Source: Lichenostomus cassidix (lineage: Eukaryota > Chordata > Aves > Passeriformes > Meliphagidae). Taken from it: a stretch of 64,000 bases of DNA. A model generated the notes under the pieces. It saw nothing but the letters and a program-made list of their open reading frames with translations. It was not told the origin of the DNA and did no database searches. The translations under genes and the position numbers were made by a program. Position 1 is the first letter of the stretch. Each line of letters opens with the position of its first letter. Positions 45,188 to 56,364 of the stretch are shown here, piece after piece. The stretch spans positions 15,378,293-15,442,292 of the forward strand of contig CM039210.1 in the NCBI GenBank assembly GCA_008360975.2, written 5' to 3'.

Positions 45188-45589
45188 TTAATGCTGCCCA
45201 CTCTCTATAATTCCTCCCCCAAGGTTACGTTCAGAACATACCCACTCTTCCCCTTTTGGACACTCCCCTCTTAACTGTTGTGCCACTGTTCCCAGATTCT
45301 CAGCAATCCAATAGGTCTTTCTATCTTTGGTGCAGGTCTCTAATTTAGATGGGTCAAAGCACTTGTTGTCTGTATGAATATGTGTACTAAGGAGAGATCC
45401 CTGGGTCATCTCTGAATAAAGGGACTGGTAGCATTTGTGGCAGGAATCCGTACTAATAGCCACCAAAGGATTAGCAGAGGTCCAGCATGGGATGCTTCTC
45501 CACTCTCCATACCTGTAGGGTTGCAGCCTACGGTAGAGTAGTTGACTCACTGTGGTAGATGCTATATCCAACTCGGTCTTGCCCTCCAC
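45188..45589 (-). pseudogene. Env-surface-like remnant of ERV1
   Basis: A 133-codon open frame rich in Cys (ISTDSCHKCYQ, NKCFDP, ETCTKD, GECPKGEEWVC). It lies between protease and LTR where the end of env would be. The Cys pattern fits a retroviral surface glycoprotein fragment. I did not find a transmembrane subunit, so the call is tentative. Confidence 0.4.
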
Positions 45590-45816
45590 ACCTCCTTGTT
45601 GAGTTAATTCTCAGTCCCTTTAACAGATGTAGTGTTTTCTCACCCTTACTACAATCCGAATTGATGCAATTTTGTTAATAATCCAATCACTTGAGCTGTT
45701 AAGAGGCGAGTGTATGTGTAGTACGGAGGGTGGGCAGGATATTTCCCAAAAAGGTCCTTACAAGTCCAAAGAACACTTTACTATACTTTACTAGTCCCAA
45801 GAAAATTGATAAAAGG

Positions 45817-46110
45817 TTAGCAGCCCTGGTAGTTCCTGGCTACCATCCTTTCTTTTTCAGGGCCTACACCTATCTTTAATTGAATTTGGAAATCCCTCCC
45901 CAATAGATTACAACCTGCCTCAGGCACCAATAAGACATCCCCCAGCCCCACTTTAAAGTTCCCTTTTACGATGACATGTTTCATGATTGGTATGGTAAAA
46001 TATTCTCCCTTTGCTCCCACAACCCTAATTGTCTCATTGCCAATTTTACACCCCTTTGGTGGGCGGCACACACAAGTTCTTTCTGCTCCTGTGTCCACCA
46101 AAAATTCAAA
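45817..46110 (-). pseudogene. pro: ERV1 protease
   Basis: It begins VDTGAERT (active site DTGA) and ends with LLGRDFQIQLKIGV, the two hallmark segments of a retroviral aspartic protease, about 95 codons. Open, but with no RT following; the frame stops at 45817. Confidence 0.8.
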
Positions 46111-46245
46111 ATCTTCCTCCTGGGGACCTATTTATAGATTTACCAAGGGCTCTAGATGGTATTGATTCTCCAGAAGGTAGAGCCCCTGACACCCTTAATC
46201 CTCTATACCTTCTGTTTGTACCTCTTTGAACACTTTCAAATCCTT

Positions 46246-48214
46246 TTACCTCTGTGGACAGTCCTTTCTGTAGTGTCCCTCCTTCCCACAGTAAAAACAG
46301 GTGCCCCTTACTGGTCTCTCTGGCCTGGTCTGCATAGAGGTCTTACTCCCTCCTCTTTCTTTTTCATCCTTTCTTAAACCCTCAGAGGAGTTATTTTCTC
46401 TCATTACGGCTACCATTAGCTTAGCTTTAGCTTTCATTCGGCCCTCATCTCTCCTCACTGTAGTAATGCAATTTCCAGATCTCCATGTGCTTCCTTTGTT
46501 TCCCTGCTGTGTATGCTATTGGTTCATTTTGAAATACATATCATGCTGTACCTGAAAACCTATTGGTGTGTTCCCCCCTGTCAATTTTCCCTTTCTCCTC
46601 CTGGGACTGGCTCTAAGGGAGACAGTCCCTCCCCTTCCTCTCCCTTTAAAAGCCAGTGTCTGTATCAGAGAGAGGTCTTCCATCTCTGTGCTGTTAGCCC
46701 TACCCCGTCCCTGCTTCCTTTCTCCCCTTCTCCTAGGACCCCTGTAATCCTCTCCCCCCATTACCCTAAATAAACCTCCCTGGCAGAACAGAGATGGAGT
46801 CCAGGTTCGTTCCTCTATCCCGCTATTGTTTCCTGTTGAATTGATGTGGCTAAGAGACTCACGCCAGCCCGTGGGACCCCGGGAGCCAGGCGCCCTGGAT
46901 CCGGTGGAGACACGCTGACCAGGGACCTCCGTTTTGGGCGGCAGCCGGCTCCTGCCGCCCTCCCGGACCCTGCCATATCACCTCACATACACTTTCTGGG
47001 CTTCCCTCAGTAACCCATTCAGCCCTCTTTCCTGCCACTCATCCATCTTTTCCAGTTTCCTTCTAATGTCCGGCCAGGCTCACGTCACAAAATGAATCTT
47101 TAGTAAGACCTGTCCTGCCGGGCTATCGGGGTCCATCCCTGAATATTGTTGGATGTTCCTGCAGAGCCTTTCCAGACCCTCTGTTGGTGTTTCATCCTTC
47201 CCTTGCTGCCCTTCAAATGGTTTAGTAGTGTTATTTCCTCGAGGTACCATCTCCCTTATTCCTTTTATAAGCAAATTCCTGTAATCATTCATGTTCCTCC
47301 TACCCGCCTCATCATTTCGATTCCAATTTGGGGCCGTTAATGGCATTTTATGTTCTCCTGGTGGGCCTTGCTTGTTTTCCCTTTCCCAAATCCTCCTTCC
47401 TGCTGCCCTAATCATTTGTCTTTCTTCTAGGGGAAAATAAAATTTTCATAATAGAGTCAATTTCATCCCACATATAAATATTTGGGCCTAAAAACTGATC
47501 AAATTGTTCTGCCACTCTGACTGGGCCTTTTAATAACCCTTTTATTTCCTTTTTAAAGACTCTCACCTCTGAAGATGTTAGTGGGGCATTAACAAAACCT
47601 ATCCCTCCTTGAGCTCCCCCCATTGGTACCTCCCACAATGGGAACAAGCCAGTCCTCCTTTCTCCTTCACCTTCCTGTCTGAGAGCTAGTTTTCCCTGAG
47701 TATTTGTATAAGGTCCCTCATACATGAAACTAGGGCTGGAAGATCCAGATGGTTCATCCGAGGAACGGGTTGTTTTTGAGGTGGAGGGGGTAATTGGGTA
47801 ACCCCACTGGAATTGGAGACGCAGTAGGAGTAACTGGTCTAGTGGGAGTAGAGGCCATTGGAAGTACTGGGCCTGCTGGGATAGGGGACCACAGGGGAGG
47901 TAACACATCTAAGGGGTCCCATACTTTCTCCCCCCTCTCCCTAACCTGTTCCTCCTTATCAGCCTCTGATAACTTAAACATCTTCGTACCAGTAGTCTTA
48001 ATTGCATTACCAACCCAGCAGGCTGCATATTTACCCTCTTCAGGGTCAAAAGGTTATTCAAGTCATGGCAAATCCAATTTTCTGAGGACCCATACCTGGG
48101 CCAATAGACATGGTCAGATCTTATTTCTTCCTTTGTCCATTCTATCATACAATATTGAATCATTTTTACTTTATTTAACTCCTTGGTAGCAGGGTCCTTC
48201 TCCCAATTTGCCAA
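46246..48214 (-). pseudogene. gag: ERV1 gag, frameshifted
   Basis: Matrix part (NWEKDPATKEL...WPRYGSSENWICHDLNNLL, 48214-48060), Pro-rich linker (47754-47981), capsid (TGLFPLWEVPMGG...FDQFLGPNIYMW, continuing 47415-47080 GIREMVPRGNNTTKPFEGQQGKDETP), a few residues at 47080-46980, then Arg/Gly-rich sequence and a single zinc knuckle CFYCGKEGHYRKDC (about 46255-46310). At least three frame changes and several stops. A foreign-looking GC-rich stretch at about 46770-46975 splits capsid from nucleocapsid. Confidence 0.82.
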
Positions 48215-48246
48215 TTTAACCCCCAGGGGGCTATCTGGTAGTGTGT

Positions 48247-48396
48247 TGTCCTAGGTTGCAATATATATGTATTTAAGTATTCTATTACCACCAGCTGTGG
48301 GCCGTTAGCTGTTATCACCTGCTAATGACCCACTCCAGATGACAGGCAATGGGCCACCCGTTAGCTGTTATCAGCTGCTAATGACCCACCCCGCAT
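48247..48396 (+). repeat. ERVL LTR fragment, plus strand
   Basis: TGTCCTAGGTTGCAATAT... matches the start of the A/B LTRs read on their own strand. It cuts the ERV1 gag on the left and is cut by element D on the right. Confidence 0.85.
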
Positions 48397-48750
48397 TGTT
48401 GGAAAACGTAGCAAAACTCATGCTAACCGAACAGAGCTGAGCAAGGCTTCAGTATTCCCAGGCCTCAGTAAAATTCTGACAAGCTGTAGTGATTTTGTTT
48501 GCCTGAGAATGTTCTGTGGGAAGAATGCCATGAGAAAGATTAGGAGTCAGGAGTGTTATGAGAAAAGAATAAGGGAGTTAGCAGGAGGATCCCTGAGTGT
48601 GTGAGAACAGCTGCAGGTGTGCGTGTGTATCTATGAATAGAAACTTCTGTAACAGTACATAAGTCTCTCGTTTAGCGAAATAAAATTGGAGCTTACTTTA
48701 CATCTCATATTGAGACTGCCTGTGAGTTTCCCTCGCGCCGCATCTTGATA
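48397..48750 (+). repeat. 5' LTR of element D
   Basis: 354 bp. TACATAAG stands where E has TATATAAG (48656-48663), and AATAAA lies at 48679-48684. It lacks the 8 bases TTTTCCAG present in the 3' copy. Confidence 0.9.
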
Positions 48751-48752
48751 AA

Positions 48753-48770
48753 TGGTGACCCCGATGACTA
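48753..48770 (+). promoter_or_regulatory. Primer binding site of element D
   Basis: TGGTGACCCCGATGACTA: the first twelve bases match the tRNA-Trp site and the rest has diverged. Confidence 0.7.
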
Positions 48771-49018
48771 CGGACCCTGACAACGGAGTTTTACGACCCT
48801 GCTTCTGAGAGCGGCGCGAACGGACAGGTGCTGGGGAGTGCGGCCTCAGCGTGTCGAGTCTTCGCCCGAATTGGGGAAGGTCGGAAGACACAGGTCAGAT
48901 AGTACCTGCCTACCGTGAGGGGCTATACTTCGGTGAACTGCACAACTCTGGCAATTGCGAGCCTCGATCGAGTGCTTAGACGGTATTGACCAGGACCCTG
49001 AAAACCAGCTGGACCAAA

Positions 49019-50845
49019 ATGGAATCAGAGGTAGCCCAAGACTTATTATTACGCTTTTTAGAAAAGCGCGGAGTAAGCAAAGATGCTTTAAAATACTTAG
49101 CCGCTTTAGTTACTGCAGGGAAAGATAAAGGGTTGTTTGCTGACCCTGATTTATTGTTTGATGAGGTCGAATGGCGAAAGGTTGAACACATCTTGTTTGA
49201 TGGATTGCTAGAGGGTGATAAAACGTGTAATAAATTAGCGAGACTGTGGAAAGAAGTCATTAATTGCTTACAACGGTTTCAAGCAGAAAAGAAAATAGCT
49301 GCCGTAGCTACTGATAAGCTAGGATCTGATGCCGGGGGGAAGCACTTTGAATTGGGAAAAGGAGTGGGAGAGATTGAGCGTCCTGCTCCGGGCATGCTTG
49401 CTGTGGGCGCAGATCCACCCAGCTTGCCCCTGCCGGGAAAGTGCAAAGTGTTAGGAGCGCAGAAATCTTTAACGACACACTGTACTACATTTGATTTAAA
49501 TCCTATTAGTACACCAGGCTCTGAGGGGTGGCCCAGCGCACCTCCCCCGCCTGCTGAAATTTGTGTCAGACAGGCTCTTCAGAGCGATTCTCGATTATCA
49601 GGCAAGCGCAGAGTTAATTGGAAAGGCGTTGCAGAAAAAGCTGTACAAGAGGGTAATATACAACTTGCAGAAACACTAACATTGCTAAGTCGAGCTGAAC
49701 AAGCATTTCCTGTACTTTTTGAACCGATAGAAGGGGGTGGGCAGCAAGCGACCCATGCTGCTACCGATTGGAAGCTGCTCACGCAGCTGCGTAGCACAGC
49801 CACTGAATCAGGTTTGCATGGTGAACCAACAAGAGTAATGTTGAATTATATTTGGGGAAATTATATATTGTGCCCAGAAGACATCAAAAATATTATTAAA
49901 ATGATTATGACCCAGTCACAACAGCTCCTGTGGCAGGCTCACTGGCAAGAGCTGTGCCATCAGTCAGCGAGCCAGCCACGGGGGGAAAATGACCCCTTAC
50001 AAGGGGTCATTCCAGAACAATTAATGGGCCAAGGCCGGTGGGCTACAATTATTGAACAATTACAATTGGGTCCAGACATTTTAATAGAATCCATGCGAAC
50101 TGCACGAGATGCTATTTTCAGAGTGCACACTACCCCCCCCACACCATCCTACATGTCTATTAAACAAGGCAGAGATGAGTCTTTTGCTAGCTTTGTTGAT
50201 AAAGTCTCAGCTGCAATACTGAATGCTGGGGTAGAACCATGGATGTCAGGAGCATTATTGCGCCAGTGTGTGACAGAAAATTGTAACCAGCAAACGAAAA
50301 GTATTCTTGTCACACTGCCCATAAATGCTACCCTGGAAATGATGTTAGAACGAATGAGTCGTGTACCGGTAGGCACCCAGGCATTTGTAGCAGAGTTAGT
50401 GACAGCTATAGGAGATAAGCTAGGAGAGAAATTAGCCCAAGCACAGTCTCAAGCCTTTGCTGCTTTAGGGCCACTGCGACCCCTTAGCTCGCCTGCAGGA
50501 GGGGAAAGATTAGGGAAAAGTACGAGGTGCTATCGTTGTGGGCTTGAAGGACACACAAAGAAGCAATGTAGAGATCCAGTCTGGTGTAAGAAATGCAACA
50601 ACGATACCCACGCCACGCTAGCTTGTCGGCGATCGGGAAACGCGAAGAAGAGCGCGTCCAGCCGCCGCGCCCCGACACAAATAGCAGCTCCAGCCCTCAC
50701 CCCCGTGACTATCCCACCACCTCATCCTTCATACACAACGACATCTCCGCCGATGAGCTCGCCCGCCGTCAATCCCTTCGACCAGCAAGCATCCTCTGAC
50801 CTGCCACCAAGGGAAGCCTCGGCCTGGACCTGGCAACAGCAGTAG
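49019..50845 (+). CDS. gag: Element D Gag polyprotein
   Basis: 608 codons, fully open. The ATG at 49019 (MESEVAQ) is preferred over an in-frame ATG 33 bases upstream because the related element E starts at the equivalent position. Matrix region at the N-terminus, Pro-rich linker about residues 120-200, capsid about 230-470 with the major homology region QGRDESFASFVDKV at 383-396, and zinc knuckles at 504-517 and 523-536. The slippery heptamer G GGA AAC follows 99 bases after the second knuckle begins to be read, at 50635-50641. The length suits a beta-type Gag. It forms the virus core and binds RNA. Confidence 0.93.
   Translation: MESEVAQDLLLRFLEKRGVSKDALKYLAALVTAGKDKGLFADPDLLFDEVEWRKVEHILFDGLLEGDKTCNKLARLWKEVINCLQRFQAEKKIAAVATDKLGSDAGGKHFELGKGVGEIERPAPGMLAVGADPPSLPLPGKCKVLGAQKSLTTHCTTFDLNPISTPGSEGWPSAPPPPAEICVRQALQSDSRLSGKRRVNWKGVAEKAVQEGNIQLAETLTLLSRAEQAFPVLFEPIEGGGQQATHAATDWKLLTQLRSTATESGLHGEPTRVMLNYIWGNYILCPEDIKNIIKMIMTQSQQLLWQAHWQELCHQSASQPRGENDPLQGVIPEQLMGQGRWATIIEQLQLGPDILIESMRTARDAIFRVHTTPPTPSYMSIKQGRDESFASFVDKVSAAILNAGVEPWMSGALLRQCVTENCNQQTKSILVTLPINATLEMMLERMSRVPVGTQAFVAELVTAIGDKLGEKLAQAQSQAFAALGPLRPLSSPAGGERLGKSTRCYRCGLEGHTKKQCRDPVWCKKCNNDTHATLACRRSGNAKKSASSRRAPTQIAAPALTPVTIPPPHPSYTTTSPPMSSPAVNPFDQQASSDLPPREASAWTWQQQ
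50635..50641 (+). promoter_or_regulatory. Gag-pro -1 frameshift heptamer
   Basis: GGGAAAC is in phase with gag codons (tcG GGA AAC), and the dUTPase-protease lies in the -1 frame. The same heptamer is used by primate betaretroviruses. A GC-rich stretch follows that could fold; I did not compute it. Confidence 0.7.
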
Positions 50846-51591
50846 GTGTAACAATCATCGATTTACGCCCTGTAAAAGTTCCCACTAGGATTCAAGGCCC
50901 GCTATGCATTAACAACGAACCTGTGGGCGCGCTCCTAGTGGGTCGTTCATCTGCTAGCATAAAAGGACTGTTCGTCTTACCAGGAATAATTGATGCTGAT
51001 TTTACAGGTGAAATTCACATCATGGTGCAAACTATGTTTCCCCCCATTTATATTCCTAAAAATACAAGACTAGCTCAACTCGTCCCGCTCCCGCAAATGG
51101 TCGCACAGATGCAACAACACGAGGCACTCGTGGATCGTGGAGCCGGTGGATTTGGCTCTACAGGAGAACTTGCAATGTTAACAGTTCCATTAACAGAACG
51201 ACCAGTTGTGGAAACTACTTGGACTCGGGGAGATATCTCCCAAACATTGCCAGCATTACTTGATACAGGTGCAGATATTACGATAATGTCTACTGCTTGT
51301 TGGCCGACTGAATGGCCACATCACCATACTTTGAGTGGAATTGAAGGCGTTGGGGGTTCAGTTTCAGTACAGCGGAGCTCTGACCCAATTCAAGTAGCAA
51401 TCGAGGGCAGGGTGGCAACAGTTCATGTAACTATTATGCCCTTACCAAAAAAGGTGAATGCCTTAATTGGCCGGGATGTGCTAGACCAACTGGGACTCGT
51501 GTTAACCAATCAGCATTTTCCCCAGCGGTCGCTGTCAGATGGACTTTCCCGATCCAGCTCACATGGACAACAGACAAGCCTGTATGGATAG
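50642..51591 (+). pseudogene. pro: Element D dUTPase-protease (one stop)
   Basis: -1 relative to gag. TGA at 50797-50799 splits the linker from the enzyme domains. After it come dUTPase motifs (GLDLATAV near 50824; GIIDADFTGEI near 50985; RGAGGFGSTG near 51138), then the aspartic protease DTGA at 51262-51273 and LIGRDVL near 51463. A dUTPase in the pro frame is a betaretrovirus trait. No slippery site for the next shift was identified with confidence. Confidence 0.85.
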
Positions 51592-54146
51592 GGCAGTGGC
51601 CGCTAAAAGGGGAAAGTCTAATACAAGCACAGTTGTTGGTGCAAGAACAATTGCAACAAGGACACCTGCGACCTTCCACGAGCCCTTGGAACACACCCAT
51701 TTTTGTCATCAAGAAAAAATCCGGCAAGTATAGACTGTTACATGACCTGCGAGCAGTTAATGCCCAAATGCAGGCAATGGGGGCCCTCCAACCTGGATTG
51801 CCAAACCCTGCCATGCTTCCTGAGGGATGGCACCTGTTAATCATCGATTTGAAAGACTGCTTTTTTACAATTCCGCTGCATCCAGTGGACACTGCGCGAT
51901 TTGCTTTTACCCTACCAACAATTAACAGAGAAGCCCCTTTCTTGAGATTTGAATGGACTGTTCTGCCACAGGGAATGAAAAATAGCCCCACCCTGTGCCA
52001 ACTGTTTGTAGCCAATGCATTACAACCCATTCGTACAGCATGGCCTGAAACAGTGATTTACCATTATATGGATGACATTTTATTTGCCCAGGCCTCAGCT
52101 TTTACTGGCGAACAAGAAAATATGCTTCAACAACAATTAGGCAGACATGGACTAACCATTGCCCCTGAAAAGATCCAGCGTTCTCCTGTTTGGAAATACT
52201 TAGGATGGCAAATAACACAAGGGCATGTGAGACCACAAAAATTACAGCTTAACACACATGTGAAGACATTACATGATGCACAATGCCTCCTAGGCGATAT
52301 TCAATGGTTACGTCCAGTTATTGGCATTTCAAACGATGACATTGATGCCTTGCGACCACTGCTACAAGGCACCGATCCAGCACGGACATTACATCCAACC
52401 CCGCTGCAACAGCAGATTATTCAGAAAATCGGCACACAAATTACACAACGCTGGGTTGATCGTTGCGACCCGGACATTCCAGTAGACCTTACAATTTTAA
52501 GCGGCGAAAAACAAATCCTTGGTGCACTTACGCAGTGCAAAAATAAAAAGGGGGAGAATAAGGTGAAAATATTGGAATGGCTGTTCACTAGCATCCAGCC
52601 CAAAACTACAATTCAACAAAAGGTTGAAAACATAGCAGAATTGATCTAGAAGGGTCGCACCAGGATTTTACAGTTAACAAGCCAAGAGCCGGAAACCATT
52701 TACCTGCCGATGAAACGACGAAACCTCGAGTGGTATCTTCAGAATTCGCAAGTGCTGCAAATCAGCCTGCTGTCTCAAGCAGTGGAAATTAAAGTGGAGC
52801 CACTGCGATCTACCACCCTGCGTTGGGTGAGTAACCAAGATTGGATTACAATACCAAAAAGGAGTGAGCGCCCATTGCAAAACGCAGTGACAGTTTTTAC
52901 AGATGCAGGACGGAAATCTCGACGTGCAGCAGCAACTTGGATGCAAGACGGCAAATGGCATCATCACATATTACCGGCGAAAGAAGAAGATTCACTGCAA
53001 ACATTGGAACTGGCAGCAGTCGTTTGGGCCTTTGTGAACTGGCACTCTACAGAGTTAAATGTAATTTCTGACTCCATGTATGTCACTGGCATAGTACAGC
53101 GTATCGAAGATGCCCAGCTCAAAGATTGCCAAAACAAACGACTTTTCGAACTATTGAGACAGCTGCAGGCTGCAATTTATCAGCGAGAGTGCGCCTATGC
53201 TGTCATTCACATACGAAGCCACAAATGGTCAAAAGGCCTTGGGGAAGGCAATGAGAGAGCAGATCGTTTAGTTTCAGTAGTGGTGCCACTGAGCGAATTT
53301 GTTAAGGCCAGAGAAGCTCACAACACTTTTCATCAAAATACCAAGGGACTCTTCCACCAATTTAAGATTACTATGGAAGAAGCAAAAGGCATTGTCAGAG
53401 CTTGTCCAAGTTGTAGCCATCATGGACCAGGCCTAGGAATTGGAGTAAATCCACGAGGGTTAGGCCCTTGCGAACTTTGGCAGATGGATGTTACCCATGT
53501 CCCTCAGTTTGGTCGATTAAAGTGTGTGCATGTTACAATTGACACATACAGCAGATTTTTGTGGGCCACAGCTCAAACAGGAGAAAAGGCCACCCACGTC
53601 ATACGGCATTTGACAAGTTGTTTCGCAGTTATGGGAGTGCCGCAGCAGATCAAGACCGACAATGGACCCGCATATAGCGGTGAAAAAATGCGACAATTCT
53701 GTCAGCAGTGGGGGGTCAAGCATGTAACAGGCATTCCCCATTCACCAACGGGACAAGCCATTGTTGAGCGAGCAAATCAGACTCTAAAACGATATTTAGA
53801 CAAATTTAATGATGTTCGAGATGTTAGTGAAAGGCTAGCTAAAACATTGTTTGTGTTAAACTATTTGTGTATTTTTTCAGACCAGGATTCTCCTCCCGCA
53901 CAAGTGCATGGCCGAGCTCCCGCTGCAGAGCATAAGGAACCCATGATGGTCATGTATCGCGACCCGTGTTCAGGCCTGTGGCGAGGCCCAGCAGAAGTGA
54001 AATATATAGGGCGTGGTTACATGTGTGTGCTTACATCCACAGGTACACAGTGGGTCCCTGCGAAGTGGACCAAAGCTGTTCCTTGTGCTGCTAGCGATCA
54101 AGGCTCTAATATCGGGCTCAGCCACGACCCTCATAACGAAGGTTGA
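51480..54146 (+). pseudogene. pol: Element D pol: RT, RNase H, integrase (one stop)
   Basis: -1 relative to pro; the frame is open from at least 51480, overlapping pro by about 110 bases. RT has the PQGMKNSP motif and YMDD at 52065-52076; the thumb region is broken by TAG at 52647-52649, after which the same frame continues. RNase H (FTDAG...E...SDS...ERAD), then integrase: HHCC (about 53310-53415), DVTH, TDNGPAY, IVERAN and a C-terminal domain (GLWRGPAEV...WVPAKW). Its end overlaps env by 134 bases. Confidence 0.93.
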
Positions 54147-55470
54147 AGAAAGACAGAACCTGTGGGTGACTTGGGCCAGTGCTACGCATAACCCAGAATT
54201 TTGCCTCAGTTTGCAATCAGCTACTGCACCATTTAAAACATGTTTAGTCGGTGTGCCTTTGTTCAGTTTTGAGGCGTTTAGCAATTATAGCACCTATCTT
54301 AAATGTTCTATAGCGAAAAGCACCTCTTGGTGTGCTGCAAACCTAATCAATCACTTAAATACTACCTTGCCTTGGGACCCAGAGGAGTTACATCTCTTGG
54401 GGTCCATGAAAATTGGTAATACCTCCAGCAATTGGACCCAAACATGCATTTGGTTTGGAAATAGACAACAAAATCTAACCTTAAGTTATCCTAACAAAGG
54501 CTGGACAAATGTCAGCCCGATAAATATAGCAGATTATTCATACAATGTTAAAGGCGGCTATTGTGGAAGTAATAACACTGCTAATCAAAGTTTGGGTGCT
54601 TTGGGAGCTGAAATAAAGAAATCGCCAATTACGATTTGGAACAACGGAACGCCAAAAGCGTTACCCCCATCTGTATTTCTAATATGCGGAGATAGAGCAT
54701 GGCAAGGAGTCCCTCATAACATCTTTGGAGGGCCATGTTATTTAGGAGAACTAACTCTTTTAGCACCCAACCAGTGCATGTGGCTTAGCGTAGTCGCCGA
54801 GCCAAAACGCCAACGGCGCTCTCTGTCTCACCAATTGAATTCACGGTGCAAAGATGATGTTGAATTATGGTCAGTAACAGCTAAAGTATTCACCTCCCTG
54901 TTTACCCCCGGAATAGCTGCTGCAAGAGCCCTCAGGCAAATTGAAAAACTTGCATGTTGGACAGTTAAACAAGCAAATGTTACTACTAATATCCTTTCCC
55001 AATTGCTGCTGGACCAAAAGAGTTTGCGACATGCCGTGCTTCAAAATCGAGCTGCTATTGATTTCTTATTATTAGCTCAAGGCCATGGTTGTAAAGACTT
55101 TGAGGGGATGTGCTGCTTTAATTTGTCAGATCATAGCAATTCCATCCATAAGCAATTAGAGTGGTTGAAAAAGCATACCTCCACAATTACAGTTGATGTC
55201 AATCCCTTAGACAAATGGTTATCATCCCTGTTTGGAGGTCTGTCACCATGGTTGATACCCTTGCTTAAAGAAGGTCTATGTTGGTTATTGATTCTTATAT
55301 TAATAGTTATTGCAGTGAAAATTACTTATAAGTGTGTTGTTAAGCAAATTAATCAAACAACTGACGGAGTCTTGCTCGCCCAAAAGAGAAAAGGGGGAAT
55401 TGTTACACAATGGCTTAAAGATCACGGACATGATTTATTAGAAGGATTGTGCGAGCAAGATCACTGTTAG
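54013..55470 (+). CDS. env: Element D envelope glycoprotein, alpharetrovirus type
   Basis: 485 codons, open. An N-terminal signal-like hydrophobic stretch lies at about residues 22-38, then a surface subunit with many NXS/T sequons, a furin-type basic site KRQRRS near residue 264 and a transmembrane subunit. That subunit carries a CX6CC motif at 360-368, a membrane span at about 422-439 and a tail of roughly 45 residues. The CX6CC motif and flanking sequence resemble avian alpharetroviral TM, unlike typical betaretroviral Env without CX6CC. The mature message would be spliced; the first coding exon was not located, and the true start may differ. Confidence 0.88.
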   Translation: MVTCVCLHPQVHSGSLRSGPKLFLVLLAIKALISGSATTLITKVEERQNLWVTWASATHNPEFCLSLQSATAPFKTCLVGVPLFSFEAFSNYSTYLKCSIAKSTSWCAANLINHLNTTLPWDPEELHLLGSMKIGNTSSNWTQTCIWFGNRQQNLTLSYPNKGWTNVSPINIADYSYNVKGGYCGSNNTANQSLGALGAEIKKSPITIWNNGTPKALPPSVFLICGDRAWQGVPHNIFGGPCYLGELTLLAPNQCMWLSVVAEPKRQRRSLSHQLNSRCKDDVELWSVTAKVFTSLFTPGIAAARALRQIEKLACWTVKQANVTTNILSQLLLDQKSLRHAVLQNRAAIDFLLLAQGHGCKDFEGMCCFNLSDHSNSIHKQLEWLKKHTSTITVDVNPLDKWLSSLFGGLSPWLIPLLKEGLCWLLILILIVIAVKITYKCVVKQINQTTDGVLLAQKRKGGIVTQWLKDHGHDLLEGLCEQDHC

Positions 55471-56350
55471 GCTAAGTAGCACTTAGACCATAAGTTGCAA
55501 AGTTATATTGAACAGTTTAAATTACCTGTTAAGTACTTTTGATTAAGCATAGATTCTGTTAAAGTTAAGTAATAGTAGATTTAAATTCTATTAAGTTGTA
55601 AGTTCTATTAAAGTTAAGATTCTGTTAAGTAATATTAAGTGATGTTAATTTTAAATTCTGTTAAGTTTTAAATCTTGTTAGCGTTAAGTTGGTAAAGTAA
55701 TATCAATTTCAGATTCCATTATAGTTAAGTCCTAATTGTTAGTTCAAAAATAAGATTTATTAAGATTAAGTTTTATTCATTTTCGGTGATATTAATTTTA
55801 AGTTTCAAATTTGTTAGTTTATATTATTATTCACAAAAGCTTTGCAGTTTTATCTTTTTAGTTAAAGTTAAGTAATAATATCTACTATTTTCAAATACTT
55901 CATCTCACCTTATATAGTTATCTACAAAAGTGGTAACATGTTAAGATACTCTCCTTATTGATATTAATCAAAGCTTATTTATAAGATGTTCTAAGAAAAC
56001 CCTTCCACTTAGCACCTAAGCTCTGGCCAAGCTTTGGTTCTAACTGGCTGGGAAACATGCCATGAGTCCAAAGTGTTTTGCACCAAAATGTGATCAAATA
56101 ATTTTCATTTACCAAATTGAGTTTATAAAAGTTAAACCTTCTTCCAGGTTAACTTGGGGTCCTTACCCGGGAAAGGTTCTCTAAGTTTTACCTGTGAAGT
56201 GAATGTTTTCAGTAATGATAATTTCTAGACCATGGCAACATATCTAACTAATGAAATTTCCTTAAGTAAACTTATAACAAATCTAATAATAAGAATTACT
56301 TATAGCAAAGCAAATTAATCTGATAACAAGACAATGTCTGTTCTCACAAG
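55471..56350 (+). other. AT-rich 3' region of element D
   Basis: About 880 non-coding bases full of TTAAGT/TTAAAT words, aligning with 41130-41890 of element E. It holds no open frame of note and its role is unknown. Confidence 0.75.
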
Positions 56351-56364
56351 AGAAACGGGGGAAT
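56351..56364 (+). promoter_or_regulatory. Polypurine tract of element D
   Basis: AGAAACGGGGGAAT immediately before the 3' LTR, the plus-strand DNA primer in retroviruses. Confidence 0.85.

Larger units (their letters stand above)
44598..48246 (-). mobile_element. ERV1 (gamma-like) remnant
   Basis: A minus-strand element: gag, protease, an env-like piece and 3' LTR. RT and integrase are absent. Its 5' end is cut by an ERVL LTR at 48247. Class I is inferred from the single zinc knuckle and the capsid type. Confidence 0.78.
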
